Positions 1-8,754 of a DNA stretch of 41,436 bases are shown here, in pieces. The position numbers and the translations under genes were made by a program. The stretch's first letter is position 1, and the number at the start of each line of letters is the position of its first letter. Below the pieces are notes generated by a model, which worked only from the letters and a program-made list of their open reading frames with translations, did not search any database and was not told the DNA's origin. This stretch comes from Singulisphaera sp. GP187 (GTDB lineage: Bacteria > Planctomycetota > Planctomycetia > Gemmatales > Gemmataceae): positions 1 to 41,436 of the forward strand of contig CAMDQN010000055.1 in assembly GCA_945905925.1 (NCBI GenBank). Direction: 5' to 3'.

Positions 1-1038
1 GCGCCCGCCGATGCTCACGAACAACTCGCCCGTCTTGGGGTGAACCGCGAGCGCGGTCGGCGCGAACCCGCTCGTGCCGATTGCTTCCGCGAACACCTCC
101 GGCTTGCCCTCGTAAGTCGAACCGCTTGCCTTCAGCGGAACGTGGTGGATGCGCCCGAACGTCCAGTCCGCGAGGAAGAACCCGCCGCGGTAATTCGCCG
201 GGAACTGCGAGTGTCGGTAGCACGCGACGCCGGTCGGTGAACCGCGACCGAGGTCGGCGATTGGCGGCACCACGTCCGGGAAGTACGTCGGTTTGCGCCA
301 CGTTTGCGAGAGCTGCGGCGAGCGCCAGCCGTAATTGCCAGATGGCACGACGTGGTAAAAGCGGCAACCTTCGTACCACGGAAGACCCACGCACCGCTCG
401 TTGTCGGAGTCGTAGGTGAACGGTTCGCCGTCCGTGTTGAAGTCGAACGAGTACGGATTGCGGAACCCGTCCGCGACGACCTCTACCGACTTGAAGCTCG
501 GCGAGATGCGCAGCAGAGCGCCCGCGACCGGGTCTTTCACGGGCGACCGCTGGTCGGTGATGATTGTTTTTCGCACGCCCGCGTTGTTGCCGCACAGCAA
601 GTAGAGCCAGCCGTCCGGCCCGCGACGAACCGCGTGCGCGGCGTGTTCGCCTCCGGTTGTCAGTGCGAGAATGAACTCCGGCGGTCCCTTCAACTTGTCC
701 TTGCCGTTGTACCCGCGATAGCGTTTCAACCCGCCGTCACTCACAACGAAGAGCGAGTCACCCTCGGCGAGCAATCCGAGCGGCCCTTCTTTCAACCCGT
801 CGATGAGATCAACCGCACGATCGGCATACCCGTCGTTATCGTCATCAACCAACACGCGCACGTACCCGCGACCCGCGATCAGCACGCGGCCCGCGTCGTC
901 GATGGTCATCGTGTAGATGTCGGGCGCGATGGGGTTGTCGGCGTACAGTTTCGCACTGAAGCCCGGCGGCAGTTTCAGATCGGCCACCGTAGCGGGTGCA
1001 GCGACGGTCGCGGCGAGCAAGAGAAGGGCTGGGGTCAT
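1..1038 (-). CDS. PVC-type membrane-bound dehydrogenase / PQQ-sugar-dehydrogenase-like beta-propeller, 3' end cut off
   Basis: The reading frame is open from an ATG at 1038 to the window edge, giving the first 346 residues. A GGAG lies seven bases before the start. Residues 1-19 look like a short signal peptide (MTPALLLLAATVAAPATVA), so the product is probably exported. The mature part begins LKLPPGFSAKLYADNP, carries a Ca-binding-like DDDNDGYAD near residue 65, and continues with blade-type motifs such as GPDGWLYLLCGNNAG, DGFRNPYSFDFN, YHVVPSGNYGWRSP and GGFFLADWTFGRIHHVPL. This pattern fits the planctomycete/verrucomicrobial dehydrogenase-like N-terminal family, which shares the glucose/sorbosone dehydrogenase propeller. 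Many members carry HEAT repeats and a haem c domain further on, but that part lies outside the window. Substrate unknown. The family call is firm; catalytic activity is not shown. Confidence 0.8.
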   Translation of the reverse strand, partial: MTPALLLLAATVAAPATVADLKLPPGFSAKLYADNPIAPDIYTMTIDDAGRVLIAGRGYVRVLVDDDNDGYADRAVDLIDGLKEGPLGLLAEGDSLFVVSDGGLKRYRGYNGKDKLKGPPEFILALTTGGEHAAHAVRRGPDGWLYLLCGNNAGVRKTIITDQRSPVKDPVAGALLRISPSFKSVEVVADGFRNPYSFDFNTDGEPFTYDSDNERCVGLPWYEGCRFYHVVPSGNYGWRSPQLSQTWRKPTYFPDVVPPIADLGRGSPTGVACYRHSQFPANYRGGFFLADWTFGRIHHVPLKASGSTYEGKPEVFAEAIGTSGFAPTALAVHPKTGELFVSIGGR

Positions 1039-1049
1039 GTGCAGTCTCC

Positions 1050-1179
1050 GACAGAAGAACCTCTCCCCCCAACCCCCTCCCCTAAGAAGGGAGGGGGAGC
1101 CAGAAAGGAAGCAACGGCTTTTTCCACTCATTCTCCTCCTCCCTTCGGGGAGGGGGTTTGGGGGTGGGTTGTCTTTCCG
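1050..1179. repeat. C/G-rich palindromic intergenic repeat (family A, copy 1)
   Basis: Two C-rich/G-rich arms face each other across about 40 bases. The left arm contains CCCCTCCCCTAAGAAGGGAG, and the right arm contains CTCCCTTCGGGGAGGGGG followed by a G-rich tail. Each arm is itself a small hairpin. The element begins GACAGAAGAACC and ends TCTTTCCG. Nearly the same ends and core recur at 20400-20496, so these are two copies of one dispersed family. It lies in the divergent gap between the dehydrogenase-like gene and the next plus-strand gene. Confidence 0.75.
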
Positions 1180-1275
1180 GCGGTCATCAGCCTACCGCTT
1201 TTCTCGGAATGTTGCACGAAGCAAGACGCGCGGCGCCACTATTGAAGGTGACGATGGACGAACCTCGGAGTGATC

Positions 1276-3513
1276 ATGCCACGTCTGACGCTTCGCACCC
1301 TGCTCGCCTACATCGACGACACACTCGGCCCGGTCGAAACGCGCAGTCTCGGCCGCAAAGTGGCGGACAGCGAAGAGGCTCGCGAACTCGTCGAGCGGAT
1401 CAAGAAGGTCACGCGACGTCGCGGGCTGCGGACCCCCGTTCCGACCGCCGCCGACGAAACCGCCGACCCGAACACGGTCGCGGAGTACCTCGACAACACG
1501 CTCGATTCGGCCACGCTCAAACAGGTCGAAGAAACCTGCCTCGGCTCCGACGTTCACCTCGCGGAAGTGGCCGCGTGTCACCAGATTTTGACGCTAGTCC
1601 TTACCGAACCGGTGCGCGTCCCGCCACGAGCGCACCGGCGCATGTACGGACTTCAAACGGCGCCCGGCGCGACGCCCGGTCGGCGCCCGAACAAATCGCT
1701 GCCGATCGGTGGGGTGCGCCCGCCGGAGTCAGAGCAGACCGAACTCGACGACGCCGACGCGGCCCTTCTGCTCGGCCTGAAGCGGTATTCCGCCGAAACC
1801 AGTTGGGCCGCACGGCTCGCGCTCGTTGGTGTCGGTGCGCTTCTGCTCGTGTTCCTCGCGGTTGCGGTGTTCATGGCGCTCCCGCCGCGCACCCCGAAGC
1901 CACCCGAAACGACGCCTGGGCACTCGTTCGCACTACTACCGAACCCCGCGCCGGAGGCGATCCCATCTAAGCCGAAGGAGATCGGTGCGCCGAAGAAGCC
2001 CCAAGACCCCGACGACGTGGCGCCGAAGCCGAAAGACGTGGACGTCAACGCGGTCGTGAGCGAACTCGCCATCGCGGTCGTGAGCGAACTCGCGGCAGCG
2101 AAGCCTATCGACCCCGGACCCGCACTCGGCGACCCAGCCGCGGACCCTGACGTGAAGGGCCGCGACCCGATCGGCACCGTCGAAACCAAACGCGTCCTCG
2201 TCCTCATCCAGGATCCGCTGCAGCCCGGCGTGTGGTCCCGGTTGCGACTGAAGGACGAGGACGACGAACCGGTATCCGCCAACTTCCCGGTGATGGCGTT
2301 ACCCGGCTACAAGGCGAATCTGTTGATCGGTGAACGCGACAAGCAGGTGCAAGTGGTGCTGTGGGGGAATGTGCCGGAGCAGTTGCCGTACCGGGTGTTC
2401 GAGTCGCGTGTGACGTTCCACCCGCCCGCGAAGGGATTCGACGCGGACGTCACGCTGCTCGCGGGCCGCGTATACCTGAAGAGCAAGAAGCTGGGCTTGG
2501 ACAAGAAGCCGACCGGAGCGAAGGTGCGGGTGCGGGCGGCGGGCGAGGTGTGGGACGTGGCGCTGCCGGACGCGCAGGCGGAGGTGCTGATCGAGCTGGT
2601 GTCATGGTTCGAGCCGGGCACGGCCTATGCTCGCGTCGAGGGCACGGCGCCGAAGCGCGAGGCCCGGTTCGCGGTGACTGCGGGCGCGGCCGGGTTCGCC
2701 GCCCCGCGCCGGTTCAAGATCATCAACACGGTCGCGGTCAACACACAGGTGACGTGGGATTCCTCCTCGGGTACGCTCCACGACCCGAAGGCGATCGAGA
2801 ACATGCAGGAGTCGTTGTTGAACCCGGTGCTCGACGGGAACTCGCAGCGGTTGGTGACGCGTGTCTTGACCGAAACGGCCGACAAGGTGACCGAGCGGAA
2901 CGTGACGCGCCAGATCCTGGCGACCCGGTTCGACCCGGCCCCGACGGCCCCGGACCGCGAACTCGCCGCGCGCCTCGCGGTGTACTCGCAGGCGGCGCTC
3001 GCGGACTCGACGCCCGCCGGGGGTGACCTGCTCAAGCCGTTGGTGGACGTGCTCAAATCGGAACTGCCGTGGCTCGCCCGCCAGTCGGTGGTGACCGCGC
3101 TGACGGCCTGGGTCGCGCGGGATCGCGGGAACACCGCGATTCTCCGCGCGGTCCTCATCGACAAGGGGTTGGGAGAGGACACGGACAGGGAGGACGCCGC
3201 GGACCGGTTGCTGCGCCTGTTGCGAGGGTTCGTGTCGCCGACGAAGCCGGACCAGGACCGGCTCGACCTGCTGGGCAAGTGGCTCGATGACCAGGCCATC
3301 CCGGTACGCGAGGCGGCGCTGTGGAACATCGTGGCTGTGGAACTGGCGGCGTGGGTTCCGATCCCGGTGGGGGTGAACGTCGGCGCTGTTGGCAGCGCGG
3401 TGAACAACGACGAGTACAAGCAGTTCCTTCTGATTTGGCGTGGAAAGATCGAGAGACTGAAGAACCGCCAGCCCGCCCCATTGCCCGTACCACCGCCCGT
3501 GGGGAAGCAGTAG
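1276..3513 (+). CDS. Single-pass membrane protein with anti-sigma-factor-like N terminus, planctomycete-type
   Basis: The start is taken as ATG 1276 because GGAG ends six bases before it; an in-frame GTG at 1270 lies inside that ribosome site. The product is 745 residues. Residues 1-110 hold two similar helical units (LRTLLAYIDDTLGP and NTVAEYLDNTLDSATL), each followed by a short helical stretch, resembling the zinc-free anti-sigma-like modules of planctomycetes. One membrane helix lies near residues 175-198 (LALVGVGALLLVFLAVAVFM). A Pro/Lys-rich linker follows, then a beta-rich segment, then a helical C terminus near 560-700 that may form HEAT-like pairs. The topology suggests a cytoplasmic N terminus and an extracytoplasmic C terminus. 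No enzymatic motif is visible. A regulatory or envelope role is only an inference, and no sigma factor gene is adjacent. Confidence 0.75.
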   Translation: MPRLTLRTLLAYIDDTLGPVETRSLGRKVADSEEARELVERIKKVTRRRGLRTPVPTAADETADPNTVAEYLDNTLDSATLKQVEETCLGSDVHLAEVAACHQILTLVLTEPVRVPPRAHRRMYGLQTAPGATPGRRPNKSLPIGGVRPPESEQTELDDADAALLLGLKRYSAETSWAARLALVGVGALLLVFLAVAVFMALPPRTPKPPETTPGHSFALLPNPAPEAIPSKPKEIGAPKKPQDPDDVAPKPKDVDVNAVVSELAIAVVSELAAAKPIDPGPALGDPAADPDVKGRDPIGTVETKRVLVLIQDPLQPGVWSRLRLKDEDDEPVSANFPVMALPGYKANLLIGERDKQVQVVLWGNVPEQLPYRVFESRVTFHPPAKGFDADVTLLAGRVYLKSKKLGLDKKPTGAKVRVRAAGEVWDVALPDAQAEVLIELVSWFEPGTAYARVEGTAPKREARFAVTAGAAGFAAPRRFKIINTVAVNTQVTWDSSSGTLHDPKAIENMQESLLNPVLDGNSQRLVTRVLTETADKVTERNVTRQILATRFDPAPTAPDRELAARLAVYSQAALADSTPAGGDLLKPLVDVLKSELPWLARQSVVTALTAWVARDRGNTAILRAVLIDKGLGEDTDREDAADRLLRLLRGFVSPTKPDQDRLDLLGKWLDDQAIPVREAALWNIVAVELAAWVPIPVGVNVGAVGSAVNNDEYKQFLLIWRGKIERLKNRQPAPLPVPPPVGKQ

Positions 3514-3518
3514 GTGCT

Positions 3519-3606
3519 GCTTGCCGAACGGCACACGCCAACCTGAGTGGGTGCAACACGAACTTTCCCGAAGCGATTCGAGTTGTACAGCCGTTGTTCG
3601 GCAAGC
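3519..3606. repeat. Inverted repeat between converging genes
   Basis: GCTTGCCGAAC at 3519-3529 is perfectly complementary to GTTCGGCAAGC at 3596-3606. It fills the gap between the stop codons of two converging genes. There is no T-run, so it is at best a weak bidirectional terminator; it could also be a degenerate repeat. Confidence 0.4.
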
Positions 3607-3624
3607 GGCACCAACCCACACACC

Positions 3625-5403
3625 TCACGCCAACGTCACCGTTTTGCCGGGCTTCAGGTCGATCACCTGAAGTTCGAGCTTCTTGTAGCCCTTCCAATCG
3701 TTGATCTTCGGCGTGAACGCGAGACAGCAGTCGCCCGCGGCGCTCATCAGCTCTTCCATCCGGTCGGCCATCCCCCACGCGACGCACCGGATTGTCGTTT
3801 CGCCTTGCCGCACACGGAAGTCCATGTGGCGCTGAACCTCGCCCTGACCGATCAAGCGTGCGGCTTCCACCTTCAAGCCGGACGCGAGGAACTTTGGGCG
3901 GGGGTTTCCGGCCCCGTAGGGTTCGAGTTTGTCGAGGTCTTTGAGCAGCCCGAACGTGAGTGCCGAGAGCGGCACTTCCGCGTCGAGCGTGAGTTGTTGC
4001 GCGGGGGCGCCGCCTGGGTAGTGGTTCGCAACGTGGTTGTTGAACCGCTTTCGCAACTCAGGGATGCGTTCCGGGCGCACCTTGAAGCCAGCCGCCGCCG
4101 CGTGGCCCCCGTGCCCTTCGAGTAGGTCGTCGCACGCCACAAGTGCGGTGTGCAGCGCGAAGCCTGGGACGCTCCTCCCGGACCCGGTTGCGACTGGCTC
4201 GTTTGGCTGCATCGCGATGACGAGTGCGGGCTTGCCGAAGTAATCGACCAACCGGCTCGCGACGATCCCGACCACACCGGGGTGCCAGTCCTCGGAACCG
4301 ACCACGACCGCGGCGTCGGTCGCGAAATGCTCTTCCACCAGTTCCTTCGCGGTTTGTGTGTACTTGCGTTCGCGCGCCTGGCGATCGCCGTTTTGCGCTT
4401 CGAGCTGTTGCGCGAGTTGAATTGCCTTCGCTGTGGATGTCGTGGTCAGCAATTCGACCGCGAAACTCGCACAACCCAGGCGCCCGGCAGCGTTCAGCCG
4501 CGGCGCGAGTTTGAATCCCACATCCTCGCTCGTTAGCACCTGGTCCGGCTTCACACCGCTCGCTTCGAGAAGCGCCTTCAGCCCGACGGAAGGCTTCGTG
4601 CGAATACGTTCCAGCCCGTGGCGGACGAAGATCCGGTTCTCGTCGCGTAGCGGCACGACGTCCGCTACCAACCCCAGCGCCGCGAGCCCGACCGCGTCGA
4701 GCAGCACCTCGCGCACGTCGTCGGGTACCTTCTGAGCGCCGCACACTCTCTGCGCCACCGCCCACGCAACCTTGAACGCGACCCCGGCCCCGGACAGGTC
4801 GCCGAACGGGTACGGCTCAGGTGCCGGCAATCGCGGGTGAACTCGCACCTCCGCCAGCGGCAGAAGTGGCCCGTCTAGCCCCATCTTCATCTCGTGGTGG
4901 TCCGTGATGATCAACTCCAGGCCGATCTCGCGAGCGACTTGTGCTTCCGCGAGGCTCGCGATCCCGCAGTCCACGCTCACCACGAGCGACACGCCAGCGC
5001 GCTTCAGTTCGCGCAATCGCTCACTGTTCAGGCCGTAGCCCTCGGATAGGCGCAGTGGAACGTGGAACTGCACATCCGCGCCGAGTTTACCAAGGACGCG
5101 GAGGAGTATGGAGGTGCCGGTCACGCCGTCCACGTCGTAGTCGCCGTAGATGCAGATGCGGCGCTTGTCCGCGATCGCTTGTGCGAGGCGTTCCGCAGCC
5201 TCGGCGACGCCGGGGAGTGATAGTGGCGGGTGCAGTCCCGCGAGCGGGGAATCGAGGAATCGGCGGGCCGAAGGCGCGTCCTTCACGCCACGATTCAGCA
5301 AGAGTTGTGCGACGACAGACGAGACCCGCGCCAGACCCGCGAGCCGGTTCGTCGCGCTCGGGTCGGATGGGAGCAGGTGCCACTGCTTTTCTGCGCGCGC
5401 CAC
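3625..5403 (-). CDS. recJ: Single-stranded-DNA-specific exonuclease RecJ
   Basis: RecJ degrades single-stranded DNA 5' to 3' in recombinational repair and the RecF pathway. The 592-residue length fits the family. The DHH-family motifs are intact: YGDYDVDG at 86-93, SVDCG near 143-147, the signature DHH at 168-170, and the DHHA1 glycine-rich GGHAAAAGF near residue 430. A C-terminal OB-like segment follows. The start is GTG 5403, supported by GAGGG seven bases upstream. The gene converges on the membrane protein to its left and diverges from the Cys-rich exported protein to its right, so it is probably transcribed alone. The assignment is secure; nothing is missing. Confidence 0.95.
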   Translation of the reverse strand: MARAEKQWHLLPSDPSATNRLAGLARVSSVVAQLLLNRGVKDAPSARRFLDSPLAGLHPPLSLPGVAEAAERLAQAIADKRRICIYGDYDVDGVTGTSILLRVLGKLGADVQFHVPLRLSEGYGLNSERLRELKRAGVSLVVSVDCGIASLAEAQVAREIGLELIITDHHEMKMGLDGPLLPLAEVRVHPRLPAPEPYPFGDLSGAGVAFKVAWAVAQRVCGAQKVPDDVREVLLDAVGLAALGLVADVVPLRDENRIFVRHGLERIRTKPSVGLKALLEASGVKPDQVLTSEDVGFKLAPRLNAAGRLGCASFAVELLTTTSTAKAIQLAQQLEAQNGDRQARERKYTQTAKELVEEHFATDAAVVVGSEDWHPGVVGIVASRLVDYFGKPALVIAMQPNEPVATGSGRSVPGFALHTALVACDDLLEGHGGHAAAAGFKVRPERIPELRKRFNNHVANHYPGGAPAQQLTLDAEVPLSALTFGLLKDLDKLEPYGAGNPRPKFLASGLKVEAARLIGQGEVQRHMDFRVRQGETTIRCVAWGMADRMEELMSAAGDCCLAFTPKINDWKGYKKLELQVIDLKPGKTVTLA

Positions 5404-5504
5404 GGGTCGGCCCTCACTTCTCGTTTACGACCATGTATTTAGAACGGATGTTCACTGACGGAACAAGCCCAACTTGTCCGGCGAAGTCCTCCGAGCGCCG
5501 GTGC

Positions 5505-5556
5505 GGTCGGCGCGCGCGGCAGATCCGTGCCCTCCGCGAAGGTCGGCGCGCGCGGC
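5505..5556. repeat. 16-bp direct repeat in divergent promoter region
   Basis: GGTCGGCGCGCGCGGC occurs at 5505-5520 and again at 5541-5556, a 36-base period, in the 288-base gap between recJ and the next gene. It could be a pair of regulator sites or simple GC-rich duplication. Nothing else recognisable was seen in this gap. Confidence 0.4.
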
Positions 5557-5691
5557 GCGACCGCGCTTCGGGCGGTGGAATTGTGGTTATTTGCGTTCCC
5601 CTGCTTCACGATTTCGTCACGGCAGGGTCGATGCTTGAATCGTGAGGTTGATCTCTTCACGTCGTCCAAACTCTTTCGGAGGATAGCCACC

Positions 5692-6219
5692 GTGACAGCT
5701 GCGTTCCTGCTTATGTCCTCGGCCGCGCTGGCCGGGGCCGATCCTGTTCCTGTCGCCCCAGCGGCGCCCGCTCCTGCTGTTGTCAACAGCGGTGCCGGCT
5801 GCAACAAATGTGCACCGTGCGGCTGTGAGAAGAAGCCGGGCCTTCTCGACCGGTTGAAGGAGAAGTTCGGCAAGAAGTCCGGCGACTGCTGCGCTCCGGT
5901 ACCGGCGTGTGCCCCGGTTAAAGTTCCGCTGCCGTGCAACACCTGTGGCTCGAGCGCCGCAGACCGGCCGAACCTGCTCGACAAACTGAAGTCGCGCTGG
6001 AGCAGCAAGCATTCGAACTGCGGTCCGACATGCTGCACTGCGGGCGCCCCGATTATCCAGCCGGGCACTGGTACGGCGCCGAAGGAGATGCCGAAGCCGA
6101 AAGATGTGAAGCCGAAGTCCGACGATAAGCCGAAGGCCGGCACCAGCGGTAGCATCCCACTTCCGCTTCCGCCGGTCAATGGCGCGGGTGGCCTGACCGG
6201 GAGCGGCAGTCCGTACTGA
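5692..6219 (+). CDS. Cys-rich exported protein with internal duplication, unknown function
   Basis: GTG 5692 is chosen because GGAGG (5678-5682) lies nine bases upstream. It gives 175 residues starting with a hydrophobic stretch (TAAFLLMSSAALAGA) that ends like a signal peptidase site. A longer form starting at an upstream TTG near 5635 would add a basic KLFRR segment before the hydrophobic core and make a more typical signal peptide, so the start is uncertain. The mature part contains two related Cys-rich units: one with CNKCAPCGCEKKPGLLDRLK then CC, and a second with CNTC, NLLDKLKSRW and CGPTCC. A Pro/Lys tail follows. The duplicated unit (Cys cluster, LLD-LK helix, Cys cluster) suggests disulfide-bonded or metal-binding modules outside the cytoplasm. 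I do not recognise a named family. Confidence 0.65.
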   Translation: MTAAFLLMSSAALAGADPVPVAPAAPAPAVVNSGAGCNKCAPCGCEKKPGLLDRLKEKFGKKSGDCCAPVPACAPVKVPLPCNTCGSSAADRPNLLDKLKSRWSSKHSNCGPTCCTAGAPIIQPGTGTAPKEMPKPKDVKPKSDDKPKAGTSGSIPLPLPPVNGAGGLTGSGSPY

Positions 6220-6243
6220 ACGCGCTGTCACTTCTGACACCCG

Positions 6244-6289
6244 CGACCGCCGACCCGTTTACCAGAACTGGCCGGCGGTCGAGTTTTTT
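6244..6289 (+). terminator. Intrinsic terminator after Cys-rich exported protein
   Basis: CGACCGCCG (6244-6252) pairs perfectly with CGGCGGTCG (6273-6281), and six T residues follow at 6284-6289. It sits 25 bases after the stop codon. Confidence 0.8.
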
Positions 6290-6377
6290 CCGCACGTTTG
6301 CCAACTCCCCTCTTCCACGAACGCGCACCGGCATTAGTATTTCCAGTAGTCGGAAAACGCCAACGGGGTTAGCACGG

Positions 6378-6953
6378 ATGAATGCGGCATCTCCGGGGGT
6401 CGGGGTCGAACTCGCGAACAAGATCGCCCGGCTCGTCGAAGAGCGGGGCTGGAACCAGGAAGACTTCGCCAAAATCTCGCGCCTGAACCGACACACAGTC
6501 CGACAGATTCTGCACGGCGGCCCGAAGCGGCAACTCCGCAACGCCACGGTCAGTCAGTGCGCCGAGGCGCTCGGGCTGACCGTTAGCGAACTGCGCACGC
6601 TGCCACTCGACCGCCTGTTGCCGCGGATGCACGGCAAGCCCGCAGCCGACGAGGAATCGTTCAACCTTCTCTACGAGCGAGCCACTCTCCCCGAACTGAT
6701 CGGTTGGCTGGATCGCAACCGTGACCGCGCCATCGAACTGTGCCCTGCCGAGGTGCAGGAGTTGTTGGACATGCAGGCGCCCGGCGGTCCGCTCGTGAAG
6801 TTGGGCGTGGACACCTGCGTCGAGATGTTGGAGCGCCGTCGCCACCTCGTTTGCCGCGTGAAGGAGATCGCCGGGACCGAGTATTTCGAGTTCCTGGAAC
6901 AGTGCGTCAAACTCATCCACGAGAAGGTGAAGCCCGTCGCCCGGCGTGGGTGA
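6378..6953 (+). CDS. XRE-type helix-turn-helix regulator
   Basis: The protein is 191 residues. Residues 10-65 form an XRE/Cro-like DNA-binding domain: ELANKIARLVEERGWNQEDF, then ISRLNRHTVRQILHGG as the recognition region, then SQCAEALGLTVSELRTL. The remaining 120 residues are helical and lack an obvious enzymatic or membrane motif; they may be a dimerisation or sensing part. The gene stands alone, after a strong terminator and converging on the next gene, so no operon partner points to its target. The ribosome site is weak (GGGG about 13 bases upstream of the ATG). DNA binding is well supported; the regulon is unknown. Confidence 0.8.
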   Translation: MNAASPGVGVELANKIARLVEERGWNQEDFAKISRLNRHTVRQILHGGPKRQLRNATVSQCAEALGLTVSELRTLPLDRLLPRMHGKPAADEESFNLLYERATLPELIGWLDRNRDRAIELCPAEVQELLDMQAPGGPLVKLGVDTCVEMLERRRHLVCRVKEIAGTEYFEFLEQCVKLIHEKVKPVARRG

Positions 6954-6968
6954 GACTTGCACCCGCCG

Positions 6969-8660
6969 CTACGGATCCTGTCCCGGTGCTGCCGGCCAGA
7001 TCATCGCGCCCTCGTCGCCCCATCGTTCGAGTGTGCGGAATCTCGTCTTCTGAACGGACCCGTTGAACGCGCGCCAGACGTGCTCGTATTCAGTCGTGCG
7101 GCGCACCCACACTACTCCATCACCGCCCATGTAGACGCGTGCCCAGCCGGGGCTTGCGTCAAGGTAGTCGGCCAGTTTTCCCAGGGACAGCCACGGCCCT
7201 CGGTTGGTTGTCAGGATCACGAACCCGATCCGCTGTTCGTCGAGTAGCACTAGACCGTGGTCGGTGCATTGTGCGATCTCCAGATAGTCGGTTCCCACCT
7301 GATCGGGATAGGCATTGAGCAGGTCGATGTAGAGGCTCGGGCGTCCGGCGAAGCGCCACTGGAAGTAACTGGAGTTCTCGTAGTCGTTGAACACGCGACC
7401 CTCCAACTGCTGTTCACCGACGAATCGGACGATTCCTTTTTCGAGGCGAGTGGGCGTGTATTTCGTCCACGGTCGGAAGTCGGCGAACACCGGCCACGCG
7501 TGAAGCAGCAGCCAGAGCATCACGAACACCCTCAAGGCCCACCTGAGGAACGCCGGTGGGGGGAGCGACTTGGCTCGACGGTTGATCATCCGGCTGAGGC
7601 GTGACCAGATTGATTCGAGGTCGAGCGAGCGGGCGTTCGCGGCCAACATCATCAGACACACGATGGCGAATGGCCAGATGTTCCGGCGAGCCAGAACGTA
7701 CATGGTGGCGAACATCACGAGCCAGCCGAGTTGTGCCCAGCGGCGCTCGGGATTCAGCACCCAGGCAAGGGTCGCGAGCGCTGGCAGGAGCACTGCGGCG
7801 ATAATCACGGCCTCGGGTTGATCCGGGTTGCGCCACACCGGGAACCACTCGACAATCGTCGAGAACCGGTAACTCCCGACTGGGCGCAGCGCAAGCCAGT
7901 AGGTCGGGCCGTAGGGGTTCACACACACCGCGATTGGGGCGAGAATCGCGAGTACCGCGGGGAATTTCCAGTGACCGTCCCGCCGGTTCTGGAGGAAATC
8001 GCCGACGGCCGTTACGAAAAACACCTGCACCCCGATAACAACGGCCCCGTGCAGGTTTGCCCAGATGCTGAACAACCCGAGTACGACGCCCGCTTCAACG
8101 ATTCGCCGCCTGGTCGAGCGTGTGGGTCGGTCTGGTCCGGGCGGGTCGGCTCGGCGGGTCAAGTAGACCAGCAGCAGGCTCAAGAAGAACGCCGTGAACA
8201 GTTCGGGCCGGGGTTGGAACCGGTGACCGATCGCGTCGAGTGCGACGACGAACGGTAGTGCCATCACGCACGTGAACCGCGCCCTCAGACCCCAGACCCA
8301 CCACGCGAGTACGAACGGCGTGAGGGCGAAGAACGTGGTGAACCCGAGAACAACTCTAGCGAGCGTCTCCGGAGTGCTGATACGAGTCAGGTTGTAGAAG
8401 AGGAGTTGTGTGAGCCAACTGTGGTAGACCCACGGTTCGTCGGCGGTCCACAGGAAGAGCGAGCGGTCGGGGACGCGGCCGTTCTCGGTGATCCAGCGCC
8501 CTACCCCGGCGTGCGCCCAGAAGTCGTGCGCGCCGAGGATCGGGTTCCAGACGAGTATCATACCCAGTGCCAACACCAGACCGGCGAGGGCGAGGTGGAA
8601 GGCGGCAGCGGGTAATCGCGACCAGTCGCGCCGCGTGGGACCGTGTCCGATCGGAGTCAT
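6969..8660 (-). CDS. Multi-pass membrane protein, glycosyltransferase (GT-C)-like topology
   Basis: 563 residues with roughly ten to twelve hydrophobic helices, the first near 20-40. After it comes GAHDFWAHAGVGRWITENGR, which matches the pattern (Asp-rich first loop followed by a conserved GRWI-x-x-x-GR) seen in dolichyl-phosphate-mannose-type and RgtA-like GT-C membrane proteins; the Asp and His of DFWAH would sit in the catalytic loop. The C-terminal 150 residues form a soluble extracytoplasmic part (GRVFNDYENSSYFQWRFAG and onward), which is also typical of this planctomycete group. A role in transferring sugars from lipid carriers is inferred, and the substrate is unknown. It lies 94 bases downstream of gltB on the same strand, behind a hairpin, and converges on the XRE gene. 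Confidence 0.65.
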   Translation of the reverse strand: MTPIGHGPTRRDWSRLPAAAFHLALAGLVLALGMILVWNPILGAHDFWAHAGVGRWITENGRVPDRSLFLWTADEPWVYHSWLTQLLFYNLTRISTPETLARVVLGFTTFFALTPFVLAWWVWGLRARFTCVMALPFVVALDAIGHRFQPRPELFTAFFLSLLLVYLTRRADPPGPDRPTRSTRRRIVEAGVVLGLFSIWANLHGAVVIGVQVFFVTAVGDFLQNRRDGHWKFPAVLAILAPIAVCVNPYGPTYWLALRPVGSYRFSTIVEWFPVWRNPDQPEAVIIAAVLLPALATLAWVLNPERRWAQLGWLVMFATMYVLARRNIWPFAIVCLMMLAANARSLDLESIWSRLSRMINRRAKSLPPPAFLRWALRVFVMLWLLLHAWPVFADFRPWTKYTPTRLEKGIVRFVGEQQLEGRVFNDYENSSYFQWRFAGRPSLYIDLLNAYPDQVGTDYLEIAQCTDHGLVLLDEQRIGFVILTTNRGPWLSLGKLADYLDASPGWARVYMGGDGVVWVRRTTEYEHVWRAFNGSVQKTRFRTLERWGDEGAMIWPAAPGQDP

Positions 8661-8670
8661 GCTCTCCCCG

Positions 8671-8704
8671 CGTGGAGGTGGTCCCGGAGGATACCACCTC
8701 CACG
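8671..8704. repeat. Perfect 12-bp inverted repeat just before the membrane-protein start
   Basis: CGTGGAGGTGGT (8671-8682) and ACCACCTCCACG (8693-8704) pair perfectly around a 10-base loop. There is no T-run. On the minus strand it ends ten bases before the start codon of the membrane protein, next to its ribosome site. It could separate gltB expression from the downstream gene or modulate translation. Confidence 0.5.
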
Positions 8705-8754
8705 GGCGGATTGCGCTGCCCGCGAAACCGCGAGCGGCGGAAGCCCAGCGAATC

